In this document: positions 1 through 8,000 of the stretch, piece by piece | Layout: the number at the start of each line of letters is the position of its first letter | How positions within the stretch are numbered: the first letter of the stretch is position 1 | From: Pyrococcus furiosus DSM 3638 | Lineage (GTDB): Archaea > Methanobacteriota_B > Thermococci > Thermococcales > Thermococcaceae | Assembly (NCBI RefSeq): GCF_000007305.1 | Contig: NC_003413.1 | Location: 1,421,318-1,485,317 of the forward strand | Length of the DNA: 64,000 nt | Direction: 5' to 3' | Notes under the pieces: model-generated | What the model saw: only the letters and a program-made list of their open reading frames with translations | Databases searched by the model: none | What the model was told of the DNA's origin: nothing | Position numbers and translations under genes: made by a program

Positions 1-462
1 CTTTTCCAAATCTGAGTAGGGGTTAGTCTGAATCCCTGCTCCTAGAGTTAGCTTTAAGGCGTGTACACTTGATTCATGACACAATCTAGCACAATTGTCT
101 ATGTTGTTTGTGCCCAAAAGTCTCGCAATTTTTTGGAGCAAATAATTTTCTTCATTAGTAATCTTTGATGAGGCAATAAAAGCTATTGAACTCGGTCCAT
201 AATTTTCAATAATTTCTCTTATCTTCTCAGCTATCTCGGAAATTGCTCTCTCCCAGGATATTCTCTTAAAGTCACTGCCTTCTCTTTTTAGGGGGTATCT
301 AAGTCTATCTTTTGAATAGACATGCTCAAGTGCAAATAATCCTTTTGGACAAAGCTTACCCCTGTTTGGCTCGCCCCTATAAGGCCTAACTTTCTTTGTA
401 ATTGTATCTACCAAAAGATTGCAACCAAAACCACAGTAGGGACAAACTACTTTCACACTCAT
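1..462 (-). CDS. fdhA: Formate dehydrogenase alpha-like molybdopterin oxidoreductase, 5' part (cut by window edge)
   Basis: The first 154 codons are present; the rest lies beyond the window edge. The N-terminus carries a [4Fe-4S] binding pattern, Cys7-x2-Cys10-x3-Cys14 and Cys38-Pro-Lys-Gly. Around residues 119-131 it has NNIDNCARLCHES, which matches the active-site segment of formate dehydrogenases; Cys128 sits where E. coli FdhF has selenocysteine and is followed by His129. The family oxidises formate with a Mo or W bis-pterin cofactor. The ATG at 462 is chosen because GGTGTGAG lies just upstream; an in-frame ATG at 480 is possible. The electron-transfer partner and any hydrogenase lie outside the window, so formate oxidation is inferred. 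Confidence 0.8.
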   Translation of the reverse strand, partial: MSVKVVCPYCGFGCNLLVDTITKKVRPYRGEPNRGKLCPKGLFALEHVYSKDRLRYPLKREGSDFKRISWERAISEIAEKIREIIENYGPSSIAFIASSKITNEENYLLQKIARLLGTNNIDNCARLCHESSVHALKLTLGAGIQTNPYSDLEK

Positions 463-514
463 TCTCACACCTATAGACATGATAATGTCAAAAATTAAAA
501 GTTTTTTGGTCTGT

Positions 515-534
515 ATTTACACATAAATGTAAAT
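515..534. promoter_or_regulatory. Inverted repeat upstream of fdhA
   Basis: ATTTACA at 515-521 and TGTAAAT at 528-534 form a perfect 7-bp inverted repeat with a 6-bp spacer. It lies upstream of the leftward fdhA gene, beyond an AT-rich TATA-like stretch (about 490-505), and ends at the stop codon of the neighbouring ABC ATPase gene. It could be an operator for fdhA or part of the ABC transcript's 3' end. Regulator unknown. Confidence 0.3.
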
Positions 535-1308
535 CTAAAACATCTTCATCAGCCAATCTTCAATAGAAATTGGTTCTATCTTAACAAGCTTCTTTCCTTG
601 GGAGATTAGGGAATTCACTTTTTCCACATCGTTTATTATCACATTTCCATCCTCAAATATAGCCCTAAATCCTGTCAAATCAGATAGTTCTTTTCCTCTA
701 TAATTTGCAAGAACCTTGCCATGATAAAGAACCACAAGGGAATCTATTTCTTCAATGTTTGTAAATACGTGAGAGACAATTACTATGTTGAGCTTTTTCT
801 TTAGCTCCAAAAATGTCCTCATCATACTTCGCTTAGCTATTATATCAACGTTACTAAACGGCTCATCAAGAAATACAGCCCTAGGATTTCCAACAAATGC
901 TGAAGCTACTAAAAACCTCCTCTTGAACCCCTGGGAAAGCTCTTTAAATCTCTTATTTTTAACTTTATCTAGTTCAAAGAGGGTTATTATTTCATCAGAG
1001 TTATCATTCCCCCTAAGGTGTCCGACGGCACTAAGGTATTCCTTAACTCTGATGTTCGGTGGAAACACAATTTTTTCATACGCAAAACCCAATTCAGAGG
1101 CAGGAACATCCAGATAGTCCCTGCCGAATATCCTTATATTTCCAGAGTCTGGCCTTATTATATTGCTCATAATTTTGATAAAAGTTGTCTTTCCACTTCC
1201 ATTTGGCCCTAGAATAAATGACAGTCCCTCATCAAGTACAAATGAGACATTATCTAGAGCTTTTATTTCTCCGTACGATTTACTTACGTTCCAGCACTCT
1301 AAAAACAT
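535..1308 (-). CDS. ABC transporter ATP-binding protein
   Basis: A 257-residue nucleotide-binding subunit. Visible motifs are Walker A GPNGSGKT (34-41), a variant signature LSQGF (124-128) in place of LSGGQ, Walker B AVFLDE (144-149) and the switch His180 in VSH. The usual Q-loop glutamine appears to be Glu78 (FAYEKIVF). It is the last gene of a leftward cassette with an ABC-2-like permease and small membrane-anchored proteins, so it probably powers export of an unknown substrate. The ATG at 1308 is preferred over an in-frame ATG at 1326 because GGTGGGGGG lies directly in front. Its start overlaps the end of the upstream gene by 29 bp, which suggests coupled translation. Confidence 0.85.
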   Translation of the reverse strand: MFLECWNVSKSYGEIKALDNVSFVLDEGLSFILGPNGSGKTTFIKIMSNIIRPDSGNIRIFGRDYLDVPASELGFAYEKIVFPPNIRVKEYLSAVGHLRGNDNSDEIITLFELDKVKNKRFKELSQGFKRRFLVASAFVGNPRAVFLDEPFSNVDIIAKRSMMRTFLELKKKLNIVIVSHVFTNIEEIDSLVVLYHGKVLANYRGKELSDLTGFRAIFEDGNVIINDVEKVNSLISQGKKLVKIEPISIEDWLMKMF

Positions 1309-1693
1309 ATCCCCCCACCACGCCAATTATTATAATAAGGGCTACATGAGGAGTTGGAAATTTAACTTTAGGAAGCAACTTAACGGTAGCTTTGCTATTG
1401 AGGCTCTGAACTACCATCAACACAGCACCTCTGAGGTTAGTAGAAAATCTACCCTTGTGTGTACCTTCATAAGTAACTACGGTAACGTTTTCTCCTTTAA
1501 TGAGATATTCCCCCGCTATGGGAATTGTTATAAGCTTTATATTAACTGCACACGTTTTTGTTTCTTCTTCCCCTTTAGAGACTCCGAAGGATAAAAAGGT
1601 CATTTCTAGGGGATGAGAAGCTAAGAAAGTAATCACTCCTAATGTTCCAGCCAAAAATAGAGATGACAAAATAATCGTCATCCAAAACCTCAA
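1280..1693 (-). CDS. Membrane protein of the ABC cassette, unknown function
   Basis: A 137-residue protein with a hydrophobic segment at about 5-25, a middle region of about 85 residues likely outside the membrane, and a C-terminal hydrophobic helix (about 116-132) ending in RVLERK. It is not a family I recognise. The start is probably the TTG at 1693: it overlaps the stop of the permease gene (TTGA) and has GGGAGGTGA a few bases upstream; an in-frame ATG lies at 1681. The position between permease and ATPase genes suggests an accessory subunit of the transporter. Confidence 0.6.
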   Translation of the reverse strand: MRFWMTIILSSLFLAGTLGVITFLASHPLEMTFLSFGVSKGEEETKTCAVNIKLITIPIAGEYLIKGENVTVVTYEGTHKGRFSTNLRGAVLMVVQSLNSKATVKLLPKVKFPTPHVALIIIIGVVGGYVFRVLERK

Positions 1694-2481
1694 TAGTAGT
1701 CACCTCCCTCAAAGATTTTAATTGTTACAAGAGGTGTAATGCCCAATAAGAGCAAACCAACAATGGACGTAAACTTCAACTCCACAAATTCAGGGAAGAG
1801 CATCCATTGAAAGAGGTCTAAGAAAGGAAAAATAAGTTCATTTCCTGGCAGTTCCGACAAGAATGCCCCAACCACTAGGAAAGAGAGTAGAACAGAAAAA
1901 GAGTATTCCCTTGAAGAAACAGAAATTAGCGATGAAAAGAAAATTCCCCAGGTTGAAGCTAAAAATAGCGAAATAAAGAGCTTTAACATAACACCAACTT
2001 CAATGTTCATTCCATATAGCTGAAGAAGGAAAGAAATAGCAATGCTAACAAGTAGGGAGCTGAAGAGAGAATAAACTAGAACTGGGGATAATCTCGTCAA
2101 GATTATGGCCCTTTTATTTCTCAAAATTCCAATGTCATATATTATGGTTCCCATAGAGATAGATTTTCCCAGGATAAGAGCAGATAAAAGAGAAGCAGAC
2201 AAGAAAACTCCACTAAATACAATTTTTATTCCCTTTTTAAGTGCTTTAGTTTGGGAACGTGCTACCTCATCAAAAAAGTACATGAGCGAGTGAGAGCTTT
2301 CCTCTATAACATTTCCTACTTCCTTGCAGGGAACTGTCTTCATGAACTCTGTTCCCTCACTAGGAATTTCCCCTAAGTCACTGAGAGCAAACCAAGTTAT
2401 TACCAACAGGAGGGAGGGGAGGATTATCAGGAGAATAACAAGACCTTTATTTGACTCAATTTCAAGCAAGATATGCTTCAC
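1690..2481 (-). CDS. ABC-2 type transporter permease-like protein
   Basis: A 263-residue protein. The N-terminus starts in the cytosol (MKHILLEIESNKG), followed by a first membrane helix at 13-31, a loop of about 60 residues, and then about five more hydrophobic helices (about 90-260). This layout is typical of ABC-2 export permeases. It starts with GTG at 2481, preceded by AGGAGGTGAT; that Shine-Dalgarno overlaps the stop codon of the upstream gene. Its 3' end overlaps the next gene by 4 bp. The ATPase two genes downstream is the obvious partner. The substrate cannot be told from the sequence. Confidence 0.7.
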   Translation of the reverse strand: MKHILLEIESNKGLVILLIILPSLLLVITWFALSDLGEIPSEGTEFMKTVPCKEVGNVIEESSHSLMYFFDEVARSQTKALKKGIKIVFSGVFLSASLLSALILGKSISMGTIIYDIGILRNKRAIILTRLSPVLVYSLFSSLLVSIAISFLLQLYGMNIEVGVMLKLFISLFLASTWGIFFSSLISVSSREYSFSVLLSFLVVGAFLSELPGNELIFPFLDLFQWMLFPEFVELKFTSIVGLLLLGITPLVTIKIFEGGDYY

Positions 2482-2485
2482 AAAA

Positions 2486-3031
2486 TCACCTCCTTCTTAA
2501 AATTAGGTATGCAATTAATCCAAGGATTCCAAAAACAATGAGTGGAGTCCTTGATGTTCTTTGAGAGATAAGATGCTCTATTTGATCCCTAGAGAGTTCA
2601 GGGTTGAATATTAACAGAACACTACTATTGGTTACTCCAAAAGGATCCACAGGGTAAAAAGCTGAGGCCTCTATAACGAAGTTGTTCTTATAACTTACAT
2701 CTATGGTTTTTAAGGGGACAGGTGCATCACATATTATATTACTCCAATTTCCCCACTCAACTAGGCAGACCTCATAGTTAAATGTTGTGGAGGAGAACAG
2801 ATACTTTACGTCATTAATAACGATTCCACTTGAACCTGTGCTAATTCTAAAACTTTCGTAGTCCCCCTCTCTAAGATACTCAACTAAATGGAATGGCCTT
2901 TTTGTGTTTGGATTTATATAAAAAGGAAAGAAAACTGGCGTGTTGTTTAGATAGAAAGTGTTAGTGTCTTCTCTTATTCTAAAGTCTTTGTAATTGATTT
3001 GTTGATAAACCCCTTGAGATCTGGGCTGGCA
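2486..3031 (-). pseudogene. C-terminal part of an exported membrane-anchored protein, separated from its N-terminus by a frameshift
   Basis: This frame is open for about 180 codons but I find no ATG, GTG or TTG near its beginning. It continues the protein encoded at 2974-3282: moving by one base at the GGGG run (minus strand, 3010-3013) joins ...DLKG to VYQQINYKDF and then IREDTNTFYLNN. The product ends in a hydrophobic helix (TPLIVFGILGLIAYLIL) followed by RRR, a classic C-terminal membrane anchor with positive cytosolic tail. Together the two parts would give a protein of about 265 residues with a signal peptide and a C-terminal anchor. Either a real mutation or a sequencing error. Confidence 0.6.
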
Positions 3032-3282
3032 TCATCTATATGTAGGACAACAGTCACTTCATGAGTGTTTTCTGGTATTATGATTTCTACTCTCCCTAGA
3101 TATTCTCTAAATCCGCTCAAATTTTCAGGAATAGCTACTGGGATAGTTTGATAAGTATTGTTTCCTACCCCACATAGTGGGATAATAACAACTGTCCCTT
3201 GAACAATAGTTGTGGAATATCCTAGAGATAATAAACCAACAAAAAATACAAGAAAGAAATATGAAATAAATACTCCTCTCAT
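2974..3282 (-). CDS. N-terminal part of an exported protein, probably frameshifted
   Basis: 102 codons. The first 25 residues (MRGVFISYFFLVFFVGLLSLGYS) look like a signal peptide. The rest is beta-rich, with runs such as VVIIPLCGVG and EVTVVLHIDD, and contains no recognised domain. The ATG follows GGGGGGTAG, which also contains the stop of the upstream gene, so the two are coupled. The frame ends abruptly at a TAA while a second frame continues the protein-like sequence (see 2486-3031), so this is probably the front part of a broken gene. Confidence 0.55.
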   Translation of the reverse strand: MRGVFISYFFLVFFVGLLSLGYSTTIVQGTVVIIPLCGVGNNTYQTIPVAIPENLSGFREYLGRVEIIIPENTHEVTVVLHIDDASPDLKGFINKSITKTLE

Positions 3283-3286
3283 CCTG

Positions 3287-3481
3287 CTACCCCCCGATAT
3301 AGAGTAAACCTCCTACATCTGCATTGGGATTAAATATCACTATCTCTTCAGAATCTTTCCAGAGAAAGTGATATGTTTTTCTAACTACTTTTACATAAGC
3401 TCTTGCATCAATCCTATATCCATAGGATGTTTTCGTTGATAATTTTCGTATCCAATAGTTAGGTTTTATAGTACCTAACAT
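3287..3481 (-). CDS. Short ORF, probably the C-terminal part of the upstream gene
   Basis: 64 codons with an ATG at 3481 inside the end of the previous gene and only a weak GAGAAAG before it. The sequence (NYWIRKLSTKTSYGYRIDARAYVKV) has no signal or membrane segment. Removing one A from the AAAA run at about 3468-3471 would fuse the two frames as ...VRYYKPNYWIRKL. It is therefore either a small separate gene of the ABC cassette or the rear half of a frameshifted gene; I lean to the latter. It ends 4 bp before the next gene. Confidence 0.45.
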   Translation of the reverse strand: MLGTIKPNYWIRKLSTKTSYGYRIDARAYVKVVRKTYHFLWKDSEEIVIFNPNADVGGLLYIGG

Positions 3482-3860
3482 CTTTCTCTAAGCTATCATA
3501 ATCTTTGCTCCTCACTTCTAGTAAATACAATGGAGAGAATACAGTTCTCTCCTTATCTCCATTTGTATACCATGTGAGGCTATAGCCAGATGCTGCAGCT
3601 GCTACTACACCATATTTTCCATTAATAGAAACATCAAAAGAGAGGTACGCGCTCCCATACCCTCTAGAAATTGACACCCTAGCATATGATACACTATCAG
3701 CAGTGTCAACCCATTTGCCAAGCAACTTTGTTACTGTTCCATGACCAGCAAGTTCAGGAGTAATTTCATTCTTTCTACTATTTACATAGGTAGATACTAC
3801 TAAAATAATAAGCAATATTACACTAAATAATCTGTATGTAAATTTCAATACCACTGTCAT
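3459..3860 (-). CDS. Membrane-anchored protein of unknown function, first gene of the ABC cassette
   Basis: About 133 residues. A hydrophobic helix near the N-terminus (RLFSVILLIILVVSTYV) is followed by a region that probably sits outside the cell, with beta-like repeats (VSYARVSIS, SAYLSFDVS). No family is recognised. The start is uncertain: ATG at 3860, GTG at 3863 or TTG at 3866; none has a good Shine-Dalgarno, as expected for a first gene with a short leader. The C-terminus ends suddenly and may be truncated by a frameshift into the frame at 3287-3481. Confidence 0.5.
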   Translation of the reverse strand: MTVVLKFTYRLFSVILLIILVVSTYVNSRKNEITPELAGHGTVTKLLGKWVDTADSVSYARVSISRGYGSAYLSFDVSINGKYGVVAAAASGYSLTWYTNGDKERTVFSPLYLLEVRSKDYDSLEKDVRYYKT

Positions 3861-3885
3861 CACCAAAACTTTATCGTAATAATTT

Positions 3886-3900
3886 TCCTTATAAAATTTT
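3886..3900 (-). promoter_or_regulatory. TATA-type promoter of the ABC cassette
   Basis: On the minus strand GAAAATTTTATAAGG reads as a BRE/TATA box about 25-30 bases before the first gene of the cassette at 3860. No other gene lies between it and pdxT. Confidence 0.45.
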
Positions 3901-3985
3901 CATTGTACAGATATATAACAGAACATAGGTAGGTATAACTGAGAACTTAATTAAGTTAAGGACAAAAATAAAATTCCAAAATAAT

Positions 3986-4579
3986 TTAGACAATCTTCTT
4001 TAGGAAATACTCGTGAATTCTAGTATCGTCAGTAAGCTCGGGATGGAATTCTAGACCGATAACGTTTCCTTGTTCAACCCCTACAACTCTATCTTCCAGC
4101 CAAGCAAGGGGCTTAACCTTGTCTGACAAAAGCTCAACTATCCTCGGAGCCCTAATGAAAACACCAATGAATGGTTTATCGTCAAATGCCAACTTTACAG
4201 GAGCTTCAAAGCTGTCAACTTGCCTACCATAGGCATTCCTGTTCACCTTCACATCAAGAACCTCAAGGAACTTTTGCTCTGGTGTAGCTCCAATAACTTC
4301 CTTTGCAAGCATTATCAGCCCTGCACAAGTACCCATTGCGGGGAGGCCATCCTCAATCATCTTTTTTAATGGATCAAATAATCCTGTTCTCTGCATTAGT
4401 CTTGAGATTGTTGTGCTTTCCCCTCCTGGGATTATTACTCCATCAATTTGGTTGAGTTGTTCGGGTCTCTTGACCCATATAACACTCCCTTCAATCCCTA
4501 ATCTTTCCAAGGCCCTTTTAGTAGCTTCAATGTGCTCGCTTACATCTCCCTGAAGGCCAATAACACCTATCTTGACCAT
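3986..4579 (-). CDS. pdxT: Pyridoxal 5'-phosphate synthase glutaminase subunit
   Basis: A 197-residue class-I glutamine amidotransferase. It hydrolyses glutamine and passes ammonia to PdxS for vitamin B6 synthesis. Visible are the oxyanion strand PGGESTTISRL (51-61), the nucleophile Cys85 in MGTCAGLIML, and the His/Glu pair in LEFHPEL close to the C-terminus. The length is usual for the family. The ATG at 4579 has GAGGTGAT upstream. It follows pdxS by 31 bp on the same strand, the standard operon order. Confidence 0.96.
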   Translation of the reverse strand: MVKIGVIGLQGDVSEHIEATKRALERLGIEGSVIWVKRPEQLNQIDGVIIPGGESTTISRLMQRTGLFDPLKKMIEDGLPAMGTCAGLIMLAKEVIGATPEQKFLEVLDVKVNRNAYGRQVDSFEAPVKLAFDDKPFIGVFIRAPRIVELLSDKVKPLAWLEDRVVGVEQGNVIGLEFHPELTDDTRIHEYFLKKIV

Positions 4580-4610
4580 TAAATCACCTCAAAAAATAGA
4601 GAAGAGAAAT

Positions 4611-5618
4611 TCAAACTCCCCTCTCTTCCATTCTAACTTCTAACTCCGCTATATCTTGCCCACGCATTGGTTCACCAATTTCCCTGCTTATCTCGGCAAG
4701 AACATCAGGCTCATCCCAGTGGTTCACTGCCTCAACTATTGCCCTTGCCATTGCTGGTGGGTTTGAGCTCTTGAAGATTCCAGAACCTACGAACACACCG
4801 TCCATACCCATTGCCATCATTAGAGCTGCATCAGCTGGTGTGGCAACTCCACCTGCAGCAAAGTTCACTACTGGCAACCTTCCAAGCTTCTTTATCTCTA
4901 AGAGAATCTTGTAGAGACCATCAACGATTTCCCTGTATGTAAAGCCCTCATAGATGGGCTCATTTTCGAGGACTCTCTTTGGTAAACCGCTTATTTCCTT
5001 AACGCTGAATGCCAACCTTAAGTATGGTTCTGCAAACTTCTCTGCAACACCATATATTTCCTCATCAGTCATTCTCTGAATTAATCTTATGTTTTCATTA
5101 ACTAGCCTCACATGCCTCACGGCCTCAATAATGTTTCCAGTTCCTGCTTCTCCCTTTGTTCTAATCATTGCGGCTCCTTCCCATATCCTCCTCACGGCCT
5201 CTCCTAAGTTCCTTGCACCACAAACGAATGGAACTGTGAACTTCTTCTTATATATGTGGAAGAATGGATCTGCTGGAGTTAGAACTTCACTTTCATCGAT
5301 CATATCAACCCCTAAGGCCTCAAGAATTCTTGCCTCAGCTTCATGGCCAATTCTAACCTTTGCCATTACTGGAATTGTAACGGCATCCATTATCTCCTGA
5401 ATCTTCTCCACTGGCGCCATTCTAGCAACTCCACCAGCCTTTCTAATATCAGCGGGGACCTTGTGAAGAGCCATTACTGCTACAGCACCAGCTTCCTCTG
5501 CAATTCTAGCCTGTTCAGCATTCGTAACGTCCATAATGACTCCGCCCTTTACCATCTTTGCAAATCCTCTCTTGAGCCTTTCAGTTCCCTTCTCCATAAT
5601 TATTTTCATCTTATCCAT
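4611..5618 (-). CDS. pdxS: Pyridoxal 5'-phosphate synthase, lyase subunit
   Basis: A 335-residue (beta/alpha)8 enzyme that makes PLP from ribose 5-phosphate, glyceraldehyde 3-phosphate and ammonia. By alignment in memory with the Bacillus enzyme, Asp30, Lys87 (VMAKVRIG) and Lys155 ([10 protein letters not shown]) are the catalytic residues. The phosphate-binding region [14 protein letters not shown] and GSGIFKS is intact. The ATG at 5618 is chosen over upstream GTGs because GAGGTGG sits 5 bases before it. The glutaminase partner pdxT follows. Confidence 0.97.
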   Translation of the reverse strand: MDKMKIIMEKGTERLKRGFAKMVKGGVIMDVTNAEQARIAEEAGAVAVMALHKVPADIRKAGGVARMAPVEKIQEIMDAVTIPVMAKVRIGHEAEARILEALGVDMIDESEVLTPADPFFHIYKKKFTVPFVCGARNLGEAVRRIWEGAAMIRTKGEAGTGNIIEAVRHVRLVNENIRLIQRMTDEEIYGVAEKFAEPYLRLAFSVKEISGLPKRVLENEPIYEGFTYREIVDGLYKILLEIKKLGRLPVVNFAAGGVATPADAALMMAMGMDGVFVGSGIFKSSNPPAMARAIVEAVNHWDEPDVLAEISREIGEPMRGQDIAELEVRMEERGV

Positions 5619-5664
5619 GCTAACCACCTCAAGTATAGTCTTTCAACAAAATATCAAGTTAAAA

Positions 5665-5677
5665 CTTTATATAAACC
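5665..5677 (-). promoter_or_regulatory. pdxS TATA box
   Basis: GGTTTATATAAAG on the minus strand, about 50 bp before the pdxS start, is a strong archaeal TATA box. No inverted repeat was seen next to it. Confidence 0.6.
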
Positions 5678-5718
5678 TTACCTAAAATTTAGCAAACCAT
5701 TGGCAAAAAAGAATAAAA

Positions 5719-6477
5719 TTAGAGGCCAAGTTTTTGAAGTATTTCCATAGCAGCTTTTCTACCGCTCAAAAACATTCCACCAAAGATTGGCCCCATCCTT
5801 GGAGCTCCGCTAACAGCATTCGCCGCCATTCCAGTAACATAAAGTCCTGGGAATACTTCTTTTGTATTCTCAACTGTCAGCTTTTCACCCATCTCAGCCC
5901 ACATTGCACCTTCTCCTGGGATCTTCTCGATTAACCCTCTTTTTAGAAGGAATTGAGTCACTTGAGCCCCGTGTCCTGTGGAATCTATGACGTACTTTGC
6001 CTCAACTGTCAATGGGTCAACGTGAAGCCCAGTCATCTTAACTGGAGTCCAATTAATAACAATTCCACTTACCCTATCGTCTTTTACAACCAAATCTTCA
6101 ACCTCTACCATATTGAATATCTTAACTCCTGCCTTTACAGTTTTACTAGCTATTGTTGTGGCAACCTCTATGGCATCCGCAACATAGTATCCCTTCTCAA
6201 ATTCTTCGTACCTTATATCGAATTCATCGAGTATTTCTTTTGCTTCCTCTTGAACCACTATTTTGTTGAATCCCATACCTCCTCCCCAGATGCCTCCCCC
6301 TATGGAGAGTTTCTTTTCAAATATGGCCACTTTGGCTCCACCTTTAGCAAGATAATACCCAGCCACCATCCCTGAAGGACCTGCGCCTACTATAGCAACG
6401 TCAAGTTCCAAGTTGTTTAAGAGGTCTTTGAAATAACTCTCAACTATAGCCCTACTTATAACAACGTCCTTCAGCAT
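5719..6477 (-). CDS. thi4: Thiazole synthase, archaeal Thi4 (sulfide-using type)
   Basis: A 252-residue flavoprotein-fold enzyme of thiamine synthesis that builds the thiazole moiety from NAD and glycine. The Rossmann motif [18 protein letters not shown] is near residues 27-44, and [11 protein letters not shown] follows at about 61-71. In yeast and plants a conserved Cys donates its own sulfur. This protein contains no cysteine at all, so it must use external sulfide, as shown for the methanogen Thi4; the corresponding region reads [12 protein letters not shown] 6477 is preferred because GGTGAT lies before it. It is divergent from thiC with shared control DNA. Confidence 0.92.
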   Translation of the reverse strand: MLKDVVISRAIVESYFKDLLNNLELDVAIVGAGPSGMVAGYYLAKGGAKVAIFEKKLSIGGGIWGGGMGFNKIVVQEEAKEILDEFDIRYEEFEKGYYVADAIEVATTIASKTVKAGVKIFNMVEVEDLVVKDDRVSGIVINWTPVKMTGLHVDPLTVEAKYVIDSTGHGAQVTQFLLKRGLIEKIPGEGAMWAEMGEKLTVENTKEVFPGLYVTGMAANAVSGAPRMGPIFGGMFLSGRKAAMEILQKLGL

Positions 6478-6491
6478 CTTTATCACCACTC

Positions 6492-6504
6492 AAAACTGAG
6501 TTTT
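6492..6504. promoter_or_regulatory. Inverted repeat over the thi4 promoter (thiamine operator candidate)
   Basis: AAAACT-G-AGTTTT is a perfect 6+1+6 inverted repeat. It lies between the thi4 TATA-like element (6501-6517, minus strand) and the thi4 start codon, so a bound repressor would block transcription start. It resembles the second repeat at 6555-6573, 66 bp away. The archaeal TPP-responsive repressor ThiR (HTH plus ThiN domain) is a plausible binder; this is an inference. Confidence 0.5.
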
Positions 6505-6535
6505 ATAATATAAAAACTTTGTTTTTTTCATCATG

Positions 6536-6549
6536 GAAAATGTTTTAAG
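6536..6549 (+). promoter_or_regulatory. thiC promoter, BRE/TATA-like element
   Basis: GAAAATGTTTTAAG lies about 25 bp before the centre of the inverted repeat at 6555-6573, which would therefore cover the transcription start of thiC. Confidence 0.4.
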
Positions 6550-6554
6550 TGCCC

Positions 6555-6573
6555 TACAAAACCAAGTTTTGTA
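6555..6573. promoter_or_regulatory. Inverted repeat over the thiC promoter (thiamine operator candidate)
   Basis: TACAAAAC-CAA-GTTTTGTA is a perfect 8+3+8 inverted repeat, 33 bp upstream of the thiC ATG. Its core AAAAC..GTTTT is shared with the repeat at 6492-6504. No TPP riboswitch was seen in this region, consistent with repressor control. Confidence 0.55.
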
Positions 6574-6605
6574 TTACAAAAACCCTATTATCTGGAGGTG
6601 CAAAT

Positions 6606-7895
6606 ATGACTCAGATGGAAGAAGCCAAAAGAGGAGTAATTACGGAAGAAATGAAGAAGATTGCAAAAATTGAGAAAATAGACCCAGAAAAATTAAGGAG
6701 AAGTGTTGCAAAAGGACATACTGTTATTTTTAGGAATGTAAATCACGATTGGGTTGTTCCGGTGGCGGTGGGTCAAGGGGTTAGGGTTAAGGTCAACGCA
6801 AACATAGGGACTTCAAGGGATATAGTAAACGTGGAAGAAGAGATCGAAAAGGCAAAGATAGCTGTAAAATATGGAGCCGACACTATAATGGATCTCTCCA
6901 CGGGAGGGGATCTAGACTTCATTAGAAGAAAGATAATGAAAGCTGTGAACGTTCCCGTGGGAACAGTGCCAATATACCAAGCTGCAGAAGAAATGCTTGC
7001 AAGGGGAAAGGCCATAATAGAGATGACAGAAGATGATATGTGGAAAGCGGTAGAGAAACACTTTAAAGATGGCGTAGACTTTGTCACAATACATGCTGGA
7101 GTAACAAAGGAAGTTGTTGAGAAGTTAAAGAGAGTAAATAGGGTAGTTGGAATGGTATCAAGAGGAGGCACATTTTTGGCAGCATGGATACTTCACTGGG
7201 GCGAAGAAAATCCCTTCTATAAAAATTATGAGTACTTACTAGAGCTTGCAAAGGAGTATGACGTAGTTCTCAGTTTAGGCGATGGTCTTAGGCCTGGAGG
7301 GCTTCCCGATGCCGGAGATGAGCTTCAAATTGCAGAGCTCTACACTATAGGAAGACTAGTAAAGAGGGCTAGGGAATTTGGAGTTCAAACTATGGTAGAA
7401 GGGCCAGGTCATGTGCCAATAGACCAGATACCAACTCATATAAGGCTCATGAAGATTGCAAGTGACAATGCACCGGTTTATGTGCTTGGTCCAATAGTTA
7501 CCGATATCTTCCCTGGCTATGACCACATTTCCGCAGCCATTGGAGGTGCAATTGCAGCTTTAAATGGAGCAGACTTCCTCTGCTATGTAACTCCAGCTGA
7601 GCATTTAGGCCTTCCAACCATAGAGCATGTAAAAGAAGGAGTAATAGCAACGAAAATAGCAGCTCATGCAGTAAACCTAACAAGATTTGAGGAAGACTTT
7701 AAGATTGACTACCAGATGAGCCTTGCTAGAGGAAAGCTCAACTGGAAAGAGCAATTTAAGATCGCATTTGACAAAGAGAAATTTATCGAGATAAGAAAAG
7801 AGAGGCCAACAAAGAGTGAAGCGTGCTCCATGTGTGGAGATCTTTGCGCAATTAAGATTGTAAGGGAAATGCTTGGACACAAGGCAAGAAGCTAA
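6606..7895 (+). CDS. thiC: Phosphomethylpyrimidine synthase ThiC
   Basis: A 429-residue radical-SAM enzyme that converts aminoimidazole ribotide to the HMP phosphate of thiamine. The C-terminal cluster motif is Cys407-Ser-Met-Cys410-Gly-Asp-Leu-Cys414, which is CxxCxxxC, in place of the CxxCxxxxC common in bacteria. Core family stretches are visible: MDLSTGGD, GTVPIYQA, VSRGG, EGPGHVP, VLGPIVTDI. The ATG at 6606 is chosen for GGAGGTG at 6594-6600; a longer frame starting at 6549 runs through the operator and is unlikely. It is divergent from thi4. Confidence 0.96.
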   Translation: MTQMEEAKRGVITEEMKKIAKIEKIDPEKLRRSVAKGHTVIFRNVNHDWVVPVAVGQGVRVKVNANIGTSRDIVNVEEEIEKAKIAVKYGADTIMDLSTGGDLDFIRRKIMKAVNVPVGTVPIYQAAEEMLARGKAIIEMTEDDMWKAVEKHFKDGVDFVTIHAGVTKEVVEKLKRVNRVVGMVSRGGTFLAAWILHWGEENPFYKNYEYLLELAKEYDVVLSLGDGLRPGGLPDAGDELQIAELYTIGRLVKRAREFGVQTMVEGPGHVPIDQIPTHIRLMKIASDNAPVYVLGPIVTDIFPGYDHISAAIGGAIAALNGADFLCYVTPAEHLGLPTIEHVKEGVIATKIAAHAVNLTRFEEDFKIDYQMSLARGKLNWKEQFKIAFDKEKFIEIRKERPTKSEACSMCGDLCAIKIVREMLGHKARS

Positions 7896-8000
7896 GTTTG
7901 AACAAATGCTAATTTTTCACCTCCAATACTGTGATTTTTTGGATTTTTTAAAGATTAAATATTTAATGTCACTCAAACTTTATTATCTCTTGGTGGTCGA

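Noticed and set aside
6549-6605. Longer N-terminus for ThiC (MPYKTKFCITKTLL...)
   Set aside because: It would run through the inverted repeat and the strong GGAGGTG ribosome site that serves the ATG at 6606.
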